From Adiantum capillus-veneris (taxonomy: Eukaryota; Streptophyta; Polypodiopsida; Polypodiales; Pteridaceae), in the NCBI GenBank assembly GCA_014529385.2, contig CM043944.1:69984895-70048894 (forward strand): DNA of 64,000 nucleotides, in the 5' to 3' direction. Under the pieces are notes generated by a model. That model saw only the letters and a list, made by a program, of their open reading frames with translations. It made no database searches and had not been told where the DNA came from. Made by a program: the position numbers and the translations under genes. How positions within the stretch are numbered: position 1 is the stretch's first letter; the number at the start of each line of letters is the position of its first letter. Shown here one piece after another: positions 1 to 10,621 of the stretch.

Positions 1-2740
1 GCACCAAGCAACAATGTCTAGAAAATCATTTCTCGTTTTTCTTACTGCTTCCAAATCATTCGATTTTTGGGGTCGGCAAGGTTGGTCGGCAGGTGTACTT
101 AAGAAGGTACGCAGTTGATTTTTGTTTATTGTCATCTGCATAACTGGTTACACAATTTTGGTCGTATCTCTACATAAGGTAATGTATGTGAATGTCATGA
201 TGCACTTACCATACATTTTTTTGATCGTCGACCACGAATTGATGTAACAACAGCAGGGCTGTCAATTGCTTATGAATCATTTGATCTAGATGGAATATGC
301 ATCACCTCTATTGCATATATCTGACATGCATCAAAGGTAATACACTTTTCTCCACTCCAAGCATAGGCACGGTATTTGACATCACATAAGCACTCAAATT
401 TTGTGGCATACATTAATAGTAAGAGCTTATTTTTTAATATCTCAAGGAGACATGCATGGCCTCTTACTGGACTTGAAGAAGGAAGCAAGTTCCTCGGCAT
501 GGCCGACTCTTTGTCACGGGTTTTACACGCTGAAGGAGAATGCTTACCACACAATACTGATTAATTTCAATTGAAATTGCTCGACACGGTCGATTCTTTT
601 TGTTGTGGTATCTACTGCCATAGGCTTTCAGCACAAACATATTTATGTGAAGCAAGGCCTCAATCTACAACTCTTAAGTTGATATTTTTCCCGTTTGGCG
701 TATGCTATGAGCACACTCCTTTGGGGAATTTTCTCCAAATGCCTGCAAGATATTTCATGCCAACCTTCTCTTGTGCAACAGAGATGGTTATGATCTACAT
801 TTGAGCGAGTTTTCTTTCGACATCTCCAGACAACTGGTTACAGCAGGATGACCAGGTTAGACCATGTTCAGTATTTATTTTTCCATGTTTATACATTTAC
901 ATTGGAAATTCATGCTTTTGTGTAAAGCAATGTTCTTTGACAATTTTACATGAAGCAAGGCTTCTCCCTTGTACCAAGGTACTGCCCAATGATTTGGAAT
1001 CACGCGCAGTGGCACACAAGTTTGAAAAAACTGGCAAAATAGGGGATATCACCTCACAGAATCCCTACCAATTTAGACTGTGCAAGGCACTAATGGTTTT
1101 GGCTCTCATGCTTGAGGCCATCACTCTCGCCAAGGGCTTAAAAATTGTATGCAAGGCATGCTAACCAGGTGGCATAAATTCCACCGCTTTCGAGATTACG
1201 CTTCCACTATCACACTAGACACTCTGTCACGAACAAACTAATTTCTGGATTGTTTAAATTTTTGGTTGCTGTCAACGCACAATACCACTAAATGGAACCT
1301 AAATCTAGGACTTATTTCACAGGCAAAGTGCCATATTAAGTCATTTTTGTGAAGTCACGACCCCATACATGGTAAGTGGGTCAAGCTGTGGCTTGTGTTT
1401 TTTGTTTCCTCTCTCGATGAGAGCGTTATACAAGAAGATTGTTGCATGCTTATAGGATAAGCTGCAAGTCAGGCATAAGATGCGTTAGAGCACATAGATT
1501 GGGCACAACATATACAAACTCATCACTTAAGGAAAGTTCCTTAGCCCAGCATTTTCTCTCTCTCTCTCTTTCTTATTTCTCTCCATGAATAATGAAAACT
1601 TTCTACGTAGTTTTGGTACATGTTTTGTTTGGGAGTCAGCATGAGCCAAGGTGCTCTAACTCTCAGCTAGAAATTGGGCAAGACGCCCTCTACATTAGTC
1701 TTCATCATTTCATCGATTGAACACTAATGGCCATAAGGGCTATGAGCCACACACGCTGGCTAAGAGTCATTCTCAGATCTCGGGTATGACCAAACTGTTG
1801 GCATTCCTTGGGTGATTGTTCTTAAGATCGAACAGATCTATCCACTAGACTACACAACGACGTTAATGGACAAGCAAGAGTCTTGTCATTATGGAAGTTT
1901 ACGGTGTCATTTTTGCATGACATGGTTTCAATGCAACACTCGAGTTGAGTTTTTGATAGCCATAAACTCAACTCGGCTGATTTCTACCACGGATTTTAGA
2001 TGCAACATACCGTTGCGACAGCATGGTTGTCCATAAGAGCTAGGCTTTCCACTTGTGTGGATTTCCTGCTCTCTCTATATCACTAGAGTGTCTATGGAGG
2101 CATTGTTTTGGGGTAAGACCCCGCGGGTGCTTAGTAAATCACCCCATAGGCATTGAGGATCACAGTTTGATCTATTCCCGTTATACTTTCAAGGAAAGAA
2201 TTCCGCAATCTACCACACGGTAGCGAAAAAATTCAACTGTTCAAGTTGATTCTCATCATTTTGTACACGGTTAACTATGTTGGTTAACGTTACCTGCTAG
2301 TTGAGCAGTTTCTACAAAGGGTCGTACCAAGGGGTTGACTACGTAGATTCTACCCAACGGATTTGGATTGTGAAGGCAACACCCAAGGTTTCCAATGCAA
2401 TGTTGCCTGGTTTTATCACAGGTGGGAGACGTGCTCCTGTGCATTTGAATACGAGTAACTGAACTTTCAGTTCAATCCCCAGGGCCATGCCAAGGGTAGG
2501 TCGAAACAAGTATTTTGGGCCGTAGTGTCCAATGTACATTATGTTGTTATACACCCACTTGTCGGATTCGATTTGGCACATGTTGTCACATAGGATACAA
2601 CATGGTCTAGGGACTCAAGGAGTTTGGTTTAGCCAGTGTAGAGCAATGAATGAGGGTCCCTCTCACTCTTGTCGTGGAGTGTTTAGAGTTACCTCCACAC
2701 ACAAGTACACCTTGTACTTGCAGGGTGTTCTTTTTTAAAC
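1..2740. other. Unassigned non-coding DNA
   Basis: No open frame here resembles a protein family I recognise, and all frames are short. I see no tRNA and no LTR with termini. A short CT run lies near 1555-1570. The segment around 2345-2410 weakly resembles 28125-28180 (both contain a phrase close to AAGGCAACACC), so part of this may be an old dispersed repeat. Nothing more can be supported. Confidence 0.5.
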
Positions 2741-2747
2741 ATCCTTA

Positions 2748-3735
2748 CAGAGACATATTCCACATGTGGAGAATATGAGTCTTTGGACTGACACTGGCGC
2801 CCATTATTTCAAATATGTGTCACGATAAAGTCCCTAGGTGTTGGTCAAATATGTTTTCTTGGCCATTTTTAGCACGACGTATCAGGAGCAATTTCGGTGG
2901 CCAAAAATTGTCGGATACTTAGAATGACTTGTTCAAGTACAAGTATTGATAAACAACATTATAGATGGTTTTTTATACATATAGCAAGGCTCTGAGTGGT
3001 TAATGAAAACGTTTCATTGTTTTCCCTAGAAGTGATTAATGTTTCATCTTCTATTATGGTTCAAACATTTCACACACAACTCGAAGAAGACGAATGAAGC
3101 TCAAGTCACACAACAGAGAGTAGTATTATTTAGTGTGCAATGGAAAGATAATATTATCCCTAGAGTGATGGACATATATACAATGCACGGGGGAAAAACC
3201 TCCTAGTGAGGGAAAAACTGCCCCGACGGTCCTAAGTGTGTTTGCACACATCACTACCACATGTATGTGGTAACAAATTCAAGCATGAGCCAAGATAGGA
3301 ATTCAATAGTTAGGAGGGCTCCAATTTTGTGAATTCAAGTCAAGACCAAGAATGGAAATAAAGCCACACAAAGTGTTGCAAATTGCTAATGGATGCGCCA
3401 AGAGCTCACAAATGAAATTCAAGACTCCTCGCAAGTGGAGGAAGCACTCAAGGTTCTCAAACCTACGAATGCAAAGATCCAAGCCATGACTACAAGGGTA
3501 GATATAATTTCTATGGCATTTGTCATCTGTCACAAGGGTGGATATTATGGTCTAGTAAATCATAGACTTTAGTTTAGTGATTTTAATACAAATTCTTCTT
3601 TGCAAAGGAGATCGACATGGATGGTCTCACTAGCGACATCAAATTGAGACATATTCCACATGCAAAGAGTACGAGTTCTCATAGACTATGACACTAGCGC
3701 CATATTGTCATATGCATCATGATGGATCATATGGT
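2748..3735 (+). repeat. Diverged direct repeat pair, about 90 bp each
   Basis: The segment at 2748-2840 recurs in degraded form at 3646-3735. Both begin with AGACATATTCCACATG and both contain GACACT(G/A)GCGCC about 40 bases later. The two copies lie about 900 bp apart in the same orientation. This could be the remnant of an LTR or of a longer dispersed repeat. No coding content or target duplication was found. Confidence 0.4.
3057..3275 (-). mobile_element. Diverged solo LTR of the 10.3-15.5 kb copia family
   Basis: This segment aligns through most of its length with the LTRs at 10322-10549 and 15275-15501. It shares the phrases TTAGTGTGCAATGGAAAGAT, CCCTAGAGTGATGG, ACAATGC(A/T)CGGGGGAAA and CACACATCACTACCACAT. 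It ends in GGTAACA at 3275, as the right-hand LTR does. No PBS, PPT or internal copia sequence adjoins it, so it reads as a solo LTR or LTR fragment. The left boundary is uncertain because the first 40 or so bases are strongly diverged. Confidence 0.7.
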
Positions 3736-4145
3736 GTTCATCACTCTTATTCTATGAGGGTCATTATGACACTTATGTGCCCAAGGTTTTCTATTTAGAT
3801 ATGATTACGATTTTGCTTGCAAAATTGGCAAGATAAGAAAGTATGCCAACCTTATGAGTGGTTATATGGCACCAATGCACATTTTGGCAATCTTTACCTG
3901 CTAGTTATTTTACCAAATGCATCAAGATGTTCCATTGATAAAGGGTTTATCAAGGTATTTATGCTACGAGCATACTGCTTTTCTTTTTACATATTCTCAA
4001 TCTACATGGCTACTCATGGAGGCAATACTTTTATTATGTTTACAAAGTTTTGGTCAAGTGGAAGATAGACCTTATAAAGGTTCCACTTGGCAAAGCATTA
4101 CTGTGATTAAGAAATGATTTTCCACTTTGATGAAAACTATTCTCT

Positions 4146-4396
4146 AAGGGAGGAGTAGTGTTAGGACAAGGGTCTTGGGCAGGGCCTAAGCAAGGAGCTA
4201 TGACCCCACATTGCATGGCAAGGGGGCTTTGTAGCTAGGAGTCTATCTAAGTAAGGTTGGGTGGAGAAATACATGCCATTTTTCCTTTGTCCTTTCCACT
4301 AGAGCCCACATGGCATGGCAAGGGGGTGCGTAGCTAGGAGGCTATTTAAGTAAGGTTCGGTAGAGAAGTACGTGCAGAGAAAGGGAAACTCCACCC
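4146..4396 (+). mobile_element. Possible polypurine tract and LTR start of an unidentified element
   Basis: AAGGGAGGAGTAG followed by TGTTAGGACAAGGG at 4159 looks like a polypurine tract joined to an LTR start. The sequence behind it contains two tandem degenerate copies built around CATGGCATGGCAAGGG. The same repeat occurs on the opposite strand at about 7790-7970, right of the inserted gag-only element. The preceding 3776-4145 has no recognisable coding. The LTR reading is an inference. Confidence 0.35.
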
Positions 4397-4659
4397 TATT
4401 AAGTAAGTGGATTAGGGTTGATAGACTAGGCTTGCATTCATGATGATGGTGAAGGCATCATGTGCATCCACACTAAGCACAATTAGGAGACTCAATGCAC
4501 AAAGATAATGGACACAAATTGGATTGATTATTGAACTAGAGTGCAAATACATAGTGAGCCATTATATAGGCTTATGGGAAAAGGTTTGGATGACATCATA
4601 GGTGATGGTAGACATCAAGATCAGCCCAAATATATCCTAGGTTATGCATGCCTCTTCAT

Positions 4660-4690
<31 letters not shown>

Positions 4691-4827
4691 GTTGTGTGTG
4701 CCATGTGGAGTCAATGCAAGCATCAACTCAAAGTGGTAGGCAAGTCTAGTAGGCATATTCATTGAATTTAAATAGAATAGGGTAAGGGGAGAGCTTCTTG
4801 GTGTGGTCCTAGGCACAAATCTGAACA
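4397..4827 (-). repeat. 3' LTR of the gag-only element
   Basis: This is 431 bp, closely similar to 7117-7543. In plus orientation it starts TATTAAG where the other copy has TGTTAAG, and it ends in GAACA. It contains a (TG)n run at 4662-4690, in the same place as the (TG)n run at 7382-7406 of the partner LTR. Confidence 0.85.
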
Positions 4828-4923
4828 ATCCTCCCCTATTTGTGTCTGAGCACATCAAATGTCAAAGGTACCTTCTAGTGGGGTCTAAGTCTCCCATCTA
4901 GATAGGTGTACAAAAGAGAGTGC

Positions 4924-5052
4924 CTCCCCTAGAGAGTAGCGGTAGTAGGGTGTAGGCAAAAAATCCCTCCCTTGAGAAAGGTATTCAACAAGGGTGTATG
5001 GCAGAAATAACTCCCCTAGAGAATTGTAAGCAACTAGGGTGTAGGAAAAGAA
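4924..5052. repeat. Three-copy minisatellite, period 43-44 bp
   Basis: Three degenerate copies start with CTCCC at 4924, 4967 and 5011. Each contains a purine stretch and ends near AGGGTGTA(G/T)G. On the minus strand the array stays open and gives a repeated Tyr-Thr-Leu-Val type peptide. The array lies between the gag remnant and the 3' LTR. Confidence 0.6.
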
Positions 5053-5177
5053 CAAATTGAGTGCATCAGAGTGCATTTACGTAGCAAATTGTTCCGTTGT
5101 CCTCTTCACTAGATTCTTTAGTGATGCTGAATTTTCTTTTACCTTTGTACAAACACCAATTAGACCCATGATTGTTT

Positions 5178-5854
5178 TTACCAAGGGTTGATTTTGTAAC
5201 ATATGTTGGATGTGTGGTTGATGCGATTGCAATGTTTGCACCTCTTCTTCATTTGGTTCCTTAATGATGTAGCGTCAAAGATCCTCCTGAAGTCTTTGAA
5301 TCTCGGATCTTCTTCTTGTGCTCTTGGAGCGAGTTGATGACATCCTCCAGGTTTGGTATGGGCTCCTTTTCTTTGAGCACTGTGACAATCTGACAATAGT
5401 TTGCATTTGGTATTGCTTTGAGGAGGTACTTGGTATTCATTCTCCACCGGGCATTTTATGTATGCCAACTAGGTGCATACGCTCTTCAACCTATTAACAA
5501 GACAAGGGTGATCTTCTCCATGGGGAGACCATAGAGATGCATTTTGAGAGAGATTTTGGAGTGTTTGGCTATGGCTCCAAAGTGTCTCTCAAGCATGACC
5601 CATGCGTCACATGAAGTAGTACATTCGTCTAGGTAATGGATATAATTATTCCCTATAGCCGTGAGATGGATCTCCAATGCTTGCTCATCTCGTGCGCTGA
5701 AATGGGCTTGAGACCACCTAGTCTCAATCCTCTCTCCCTTCCCCAATGGCTTGATTGTGGACCAAAATTGCTTTTTCATTAAGTACCCCTTGGTTTTTAT
5801 TTGCCAAGTATGAAATCCTTGGTCGTCAAAAACCGTGAGATTTTTCTTGCCCAT
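5178..5854 (-). pseudogene. Copia-type Gag (UBN2 family), frameshifted
   Basis: Gag would form the retrotransposon particle and bind element RNA. The likely start is the ATG at 5854, giving a protein beginning MGKKNLTVFDDQGFHTWQ. The pattern FD-x4-F-x-TW and the downstream DAWVMLERHFG match the Gag family found in Ty1/copia elements. The first open stretch ends near 5486. A second frame contains PNLEDVINSLQEHKKK, and a third contains the zinc-knuckle start CKHCNRINHTSNIC, so at least two frameshifts separate the parts. The same EDVIN-x-LQEHK phrase occurs in the gag fragment at 25983-26440, showing one family. The protein is not functional as it stands. Confidence 0.8.
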
Positions 5855-6100
5855 TGTGTACCCCCAAAATCTGTGTAACAAGAATGGTATGCTCTTAGAA
5901 GTGCGTGAGAGGAAGGTCTTACCCGACTTGGGGGAGTGTCTAGTCCTCGTGTGATTTGTACACTATTCTTACAAGAGATTTTACAAAAGAGATAAAACCT
6001 TGTGAAGCCACTCTTCACTGTTGTGAAGCGCCTCTTCACAAATTATAGAGACTTTGGAGTTCGAAGATGGTTCTCTTTTAAGGCTTACAATTTTATTTTC

Positions 6101-6118
6101 GGGGGGGGGGGGGGGGGG
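6101..6118. repeat. Homopolymer of 18 G
   Basis: An uninterrupted run of 18 G in the leader of the gag-only element, upstream of gag in the element's own orientation. The true length may be uncertain, as for any long homopolymer. Confidence 0.9.
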
Positions 6119-6838
6119 TTACTTTCAAACTTAGGGGTTACATTCCAAAAATAGATTTGATGGGGAATACACAAGGTGTTTAACAGAAAGAACCTGGAGA
6201 GAATGGTAGGGTTCCTTGTGTGAATGCCTTCTTAAGCTCCGTAGATGCTCCTGTTGGAACACCTTCTTTGGAAAGAAAAACCCAAGCTCTGCAGAACCAT
6301 GGGAAAACTTGCTAGAGTGTGGACCAAGGCTCTTGTTGGAGTGTGCCCTTTGTAAAGTGTTGAGATCACAATATCCTCTACAGGTCATCGCGGGAATGGA
6401 TGTGATGGACACGACCGAAGATTAAAGGGGACTTGGGGGGAGGCATCACGTTCGGATAGGGTTGGAGCCAATGGCATGTGAATGGTCGACTGTGGACCCA
6501 CCAACACTATCAAAGTGAATTGAACCTTGCTTGAGATATTCCCAAAGAGCCCCCCACAAAAGTAGAACGTGGTTTGATCCCGAGACCCCACGTTACCAAG
6601 AATTGGTGTGTATACACCTAGCCAACCCGGGTTTTCTTGTCGAAGGTTCCAAGCTTGCAGGTTATGAAGCCTTTTTCTGCAATTGGCCTAGAGCCTAAGC
6701 CTTAACGGCTCAAATAAGGTACAATTTGAGCATGATATAGCTCATTAGAGAGATATTGACAAGCTCTATGCTCACACACATGTTTAACAGAGAGTTGAGG
6801 CGATGAAAAGCTCAAAAATTGAAGGATGATTCGAACAC

Positions 6839-6842
<4 letters not shown>

Positions 6843-6934
<92 letters not shown>
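6843..6934. repeat. Compound microsatellite (CT)n(CA)n
   Basis: About 35 bp of CT followed by about 57 bp of CA, inside the leader of the gag-only element. The long Ser-Leu and His-Thr open frames that it creates are artefacts of the repeat. Confidence 0.95.
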
Positions 6935-6936
<2 letters not shown>

Positions 6937-7102
6937 TAATCCAATCATACCATGCAAAACCTAAGTGTAATACAAGAGGATTTGAATGGAAATCATCTAG
7001 GCAAGAGAGAGGGTGCTTAGATGATCTAGCAAAGAGAGTTATGCACCTACACACACACAAAACCAAGATCTAATGAGGCTAGGAAATGCTAGCCCTTATT
7101 AA

Positions 7103-7114
7103 GATCTGATACCA
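7103..7114 (-). promoter_or_regulatory. Primer binding site of the gag-only element
   Basis: The minus strand reads TGGTATCAGATC, differing by one base from TGGTATCAGAGC, the site complementary to the 3' end of initiator tRNA-Met. It sits two bases inside the 5' LTR, which fixes the element's orientation. Confidence 0.85.
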
Positions 7115-7116
7115 CT

Positions 7117-7543
7117 TGTTAAGTAAGTGGATTAGGGTTGATAGATTAGGCTTGCATTCATGATGATGGTGAAGGCATCATGTGTAGCCACACTAAACAC
7201 AATTAGGAGGCTCAATGCACAAAGATAATGGACACAAATTGGATTGATTATTGAACTAGAGTGCAAATACATAGTGAGCCATTATATAGGCTTCTGAGAA
7301 AAGCTTTGGATGACACCATAGGTGATGGTAGGCATCTGGATCATACCAAATATCTTCTAGGTCGTGCATGCCTCTTCATGAGTGTGTGTGTGTGTGTGTG
7401 TGTGTGGATGTGTGTACCATGTGGAGTTAATGCAAGCATCAGTAAAAAGTGGTAGGTAAGTCTAGTAGGTAGATACGTTGAATCTATACAAAATAGGGTA
7501 AGGGGAGAGATCCATGGTGTGGTCTTATGCACAAACCCCAACA
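7117..7543 (-). repeat. 5' LTR of the gag-only element
   Basis: 427 bp. In plus orientation it runs from TGTTAAG to CCAACA and so keeps canonical TG/CA termini. It is closely similar to 4397-4827, with scattered substitutions and a shorter (TG)n run, so the insertion is not recent. Confidence 0.88.
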
Positions 7544-7548
7544 CACCC

Positions 7549-8120
7549 TCCATACCATGTGGGCTCATAGACCCTTGCCCACACAACACACAATTTAAGG
7601 CCACCGTGGGCTCATAGCCCCTTGTCCACACAACACACAATCTAAGGCCACCATGGGCTTGCCACCTTTACACTCCTAACTTCATGGGCCTTGCATTGAG
7701 GGTGCACTCAAGGTGCCACCTTGGAGTGAGGGTTGTCATTCCAATCCTTGAACTCGATCTAGGAGCACTTTTGCAAATTGATAGACATTGAGCACTTCTC
7801 CACCCAACCTTACTTAAATAGCCTTCTAGCTACAAAGCCCAGTTGCCATGCCATGTGGGCTCTAGAGGGAAAATGGCACGTACTTCACCACCCTGGCTAC
7901 AAAGCTCCCTTGCCATGCCATGTGGGTTCATAGCCCCTTTCTCAGGACCCTTGTCCTCACAACACACCATCTGAGGCCTCCATGGGTTTTCCACATTTAC
8001 ACTCCTAACTTTGTGGGCCTTGCATTGAGAGTGCACTACAGGTGCCACCTTTGCACTAAAGGATTGCCACCTTCCATGCCTTGAACTCAATTTAGGAGCA
8101 CTTGGGCAATTTGATTGACC
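7549..8120. repeat. Tandem dispersed repeat, inverted relative to 4159-4396
   Basis: Two head-to-tail copies share GGGCTCATAGCCCCTT-like starts, then a block around TTTACACTCCTAACTT and GTGGGCCTTGCATTGAG. They run from about 7575 and from about 7919. Between them, 7790-7960 is a reverse complement of the sequence left of the gag-only element, including the CATGGCATGGCAAGGG core. No coding sequence is recognised. Confidence 0.6.
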
Positions 8121-8288
8121 CTGAGCTATGGGATGGGGCTTATGTAAACCTAGCCCTCTCTATTCCTCTCACCCCTCTTCCTCCCACCCTTCTACTCCAT
8201 TGTGTGGCTCACTGCTTGATAGCTCTCCCATCCATTGTGTGGCTTGCGGCAATCTCTCTCCCATAGCTGAATGTCATGTTATGTGGCT

Positions 8289-8431
<143 letters not shown>

Positions 8432-8940
8432 ACCCCACCCCCCAAAGACATTGCTCAACTTCCACCTTCCACACAAATGTTTTGCACAAAAAAATTGATT
8501 CAACAAAGATTTTTTGGTAGGCTGATATCGTATATGTATGACAAAAAATCACATCACCACTACTAGGCTTACCCTATGCATAACTTACAAAAACTGGCCT
8601 TATAGTTTTCTTGAATTGGCTGCAATTTGAGAAAAACGGCTCGGATAAACCCTTCTTCTTACATGGTAATGACCTTAAAGCTTGAGAATCTCTTAAAGTC
8701 CGGGTTTTTAATCAAGCTACACTATTGTTTTAGTGAAATGATGTGTTCATCATTAGGTGTGTTTTATTTATTATGCCTTAAAATCAAGAAGGATCTTTGT
8801 AGTGATATCTTTGACAATTAAACTAAGATATTAATGACTAAGACCTACTACTGGATCTACTCTTCTCCCATTAGAGGGAATATTTGTAGATGCCTCAAAC
8901 TTATATTCCCATTGCATTGAAGGCAAGCATAACCGGCATG

Positions 8941-9492
8941 AACTTTTGGCATCAAACTTTGATTCTCCCTTAAAAATTCCAGACACATGTTGAGTAGCCA
9001 CTGAAGATCTTGCCCATCTCTTCATGGAGTGCCAAGAAATTAGAGGCATGGCTGGGAAAATATGTAAATGGATCCAAAGAATGTGGAACATTGTGCTCTT
9101 CAAGACCAATCTGTTCCTTGGTACGAAGCCCTGTGCTGCTTATTTGAATCCAAATTGTTGGGTACTACTTCCTTCATCATGTCTGGATAGCCAAAAATCC
9201 TCGGGTCTTTGAGGGAGACATCTCTACAGCCAGGCTCTCTAAGATTGATTCTTGTGATAGGCAAATGGAAAGGCTCAAAGGGTTGGTCGAAGGCTACCCA
9301 CCCGTCATGGCTAACTGAGAGGATTTAGGGACTTGTCTTGGTAAATCGCTTTTGCATGGACTCGGCCTGAGGTAATGTATATCTTGGTTGTAAGCCTTTG
9401 ACCCTCAAGGCATGGTATGTGCTTGGGGTCTCTTTGTATCTTTCTCGATTTTAATATATTCACTCACAATTGTGAGTTTGGCAAAAAAAAAA
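8941..9492 (+). pseudogene. LINE A, 3' end of ORF2 (zf-RVT region) and A-tail
   Basis: The frame around 9000-9045 reads TEDLAHLFMECQEI, the signature of the zinc-binding region at the C-terminus of plant L1-type LINE reverse transcriptases. A second frame reads WIAKNPRVFEGD, the usual tryptophan-containing motif shortly before the ORF2 end. Frameshifts separate the two. The coding part is followed by a short 3' region and a run of ten A at 9483-9492, as expected for target-primed insertion. Only this 3' portion is present. Sequence upstream (8432-8940) shows no recognisable LINE domain. Confidence 0.75.
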
Positions 9493-9524
9493 GAGTTGGG
9501 CGATAGAGTCCTCTTTCCTGATAT

Positions 9525-10300
9525 CCTCTTCCATGGAACGTGAAGGGGCTGAAACCCCAGAAAAAGAGCTTTCTCTTTTGGCAAGGAAATTAACTGTTGG
9601 GCCATCCAAGAGTCCTCCAAGAGCATCACCATGATGTTGCAAGCAAACGAAAGCAAGGGGTGGGGAAGAAACTGATATTCTACGGAGAAGGTGCAGATGG
9701 GTTTAGTGGCATGCTTTCTATTGTGGACATGGACCTAAAGCCAAAGGTGATGTTCAACCACCCTTTTGGGAGAGCTCTAGGCGTGAAGGTCAAGTGAGCA
9801 GATCATCATATTACCATTGTTAACGTGTATGGACCCATCACAATGAATGAAAGAGCCAAGTTATGGGAGCACTTAAAAGACATCTCGATTGAAGGGGAGT
9901 GGCTCCTTGTTGGAGACTTCAATATGATGGGGAAGAGAAAAGATAGAACATAATCATCAAACATGTTAGCTAGCTAACCCAAGGGCTTGGGATATATTTG
10001 CGAAGAACATGCAAAAAGCAATTAAAATTGCAAGTCCTAGAAGGAAGAAAAACCACAAGGAGGACTTGAACCAACTTGCTGATGAAGTAGAGCTACTAAC
10101 CTCAAAAAACAGGACGGGTTAGCCTCTGGTGCAGAGCATAAAAGGTGGTTAGAAGCTAAATTTGACGTGACTGAACAACAACTCGAGGAGGTGAGGAAAA
10201 CCAAAATTCTATCCAGAGAAACGTATTGAGGAGGCCAATCAAGCACACTTCTTTAGGGCCCTAAAAATGAAGAGAAATTGGGGCCTTGTCCACTTGCTCA
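9525..10300 (+). pseudogene. LINE B ORF2, endonuclease segment (first of three pieces)
   Basis: This is the apurinic-type endonuclease domain of an L1-like LINE. It begins with PWNVKGLKPQKKS, the family's S-WNVRGL opening motif, about 33 bases after LINE A's A-tail. Further on it has ITIVNVYGP and WLLVGDFNM, the conserved catalytic asparagine and aspartate motifs. The coding is broken by stops and at least two frameshifts. It continues to EANQAHFFRALK and is cut at 10300 by the copia insertion. The reading resumes at 15507 in the correct frame. No ORF1 is visible, so the copy is 5' truncated. Confidence 0.85.
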
Positions 10301-10321
10301 TGTTGGAATTAGGGTTGCTCA

Positions 10322-10549
10322 TGTTGGACTTAGGGTTGTAGAGAAACGCACACAGCTTGGAGAAGATTAAGGAAGCTCAAGGCACACAAATCGAGAGTGT
10401 GTTACTTAGTGTGCAATGGAAAGATAGATAGACCTAGAGTGATGGGCGTATATACAATGCTCGGGGGAAATAACCTCCTAAAGAGGGAAAAAATGCCATG
10501 GCGGTCCTAGTGTGTTCACACACATCACTGCTACATGTATATGGTAATA
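10322..10549 (-). repeat. 3' LTR of the copia element
   Basis: It aligns with 15275-15501 with about 17 differences. A 21-bp tandem duplication precedes it: GCTCATGTTGGA at 10296 recurs at 10317, so the LTR start is present twice (10301 and 10322). The inner end reads GGTAATA rather than GGTAACA. Confidence 0.88.
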
Positions 10550-10550
10550 A

Positions 10551-10560
10551 ATCCCCCCTG
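10551..10560 (-). promoter_or_regulatory. Polypurine tract of the copia element
   Basis: The minus strand reads CAGGGGGGAT immediately before the 3' LTR, the expected position of the plus-strand DNA primer. Confidence 0.75.
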
Positions 10561-10621
10561 GAGTGATGCAGTGAACGAGAGCTGGCACATGAGTAAAGGG
10601 AAGTGCCATGTCTTGAGGACA

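Larger units (their letters stand above)
4397..7543 (-). mobile_element. Gag-only LTR retrotransposon (TR-GAG-like), complete with target duplication
   Basis: Two similar LTRs (4397-4827 and 7117-7543) flank 2.3 kb. The element reads on the minus strand. A 12-base site matching the initiator tRNA-Met primer site except for one base lies just inside the right LTR, and a purine-rich tract (4828-4841, read on the minus strand) lies just inside the left one. CACCC flanks it on both sides (4392-4396 and 7544-7548), a perfect 5-bp target duplication. The only recognisable protein is a broken copia-type gag; I see no protease, integrase, reverse transcriptase or RNase H, and the internal region is too short for them. 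This matches the described TR-GAG class, which must be moved by enzymes from another element. A related gag lies at 25983-26440. Confidence 0.85.

Noticed and set aside
4924-5052. CRISPR-like array
   Set aside because: Only three degenerate copies with no distinct spacers, inside a plant retroelement.
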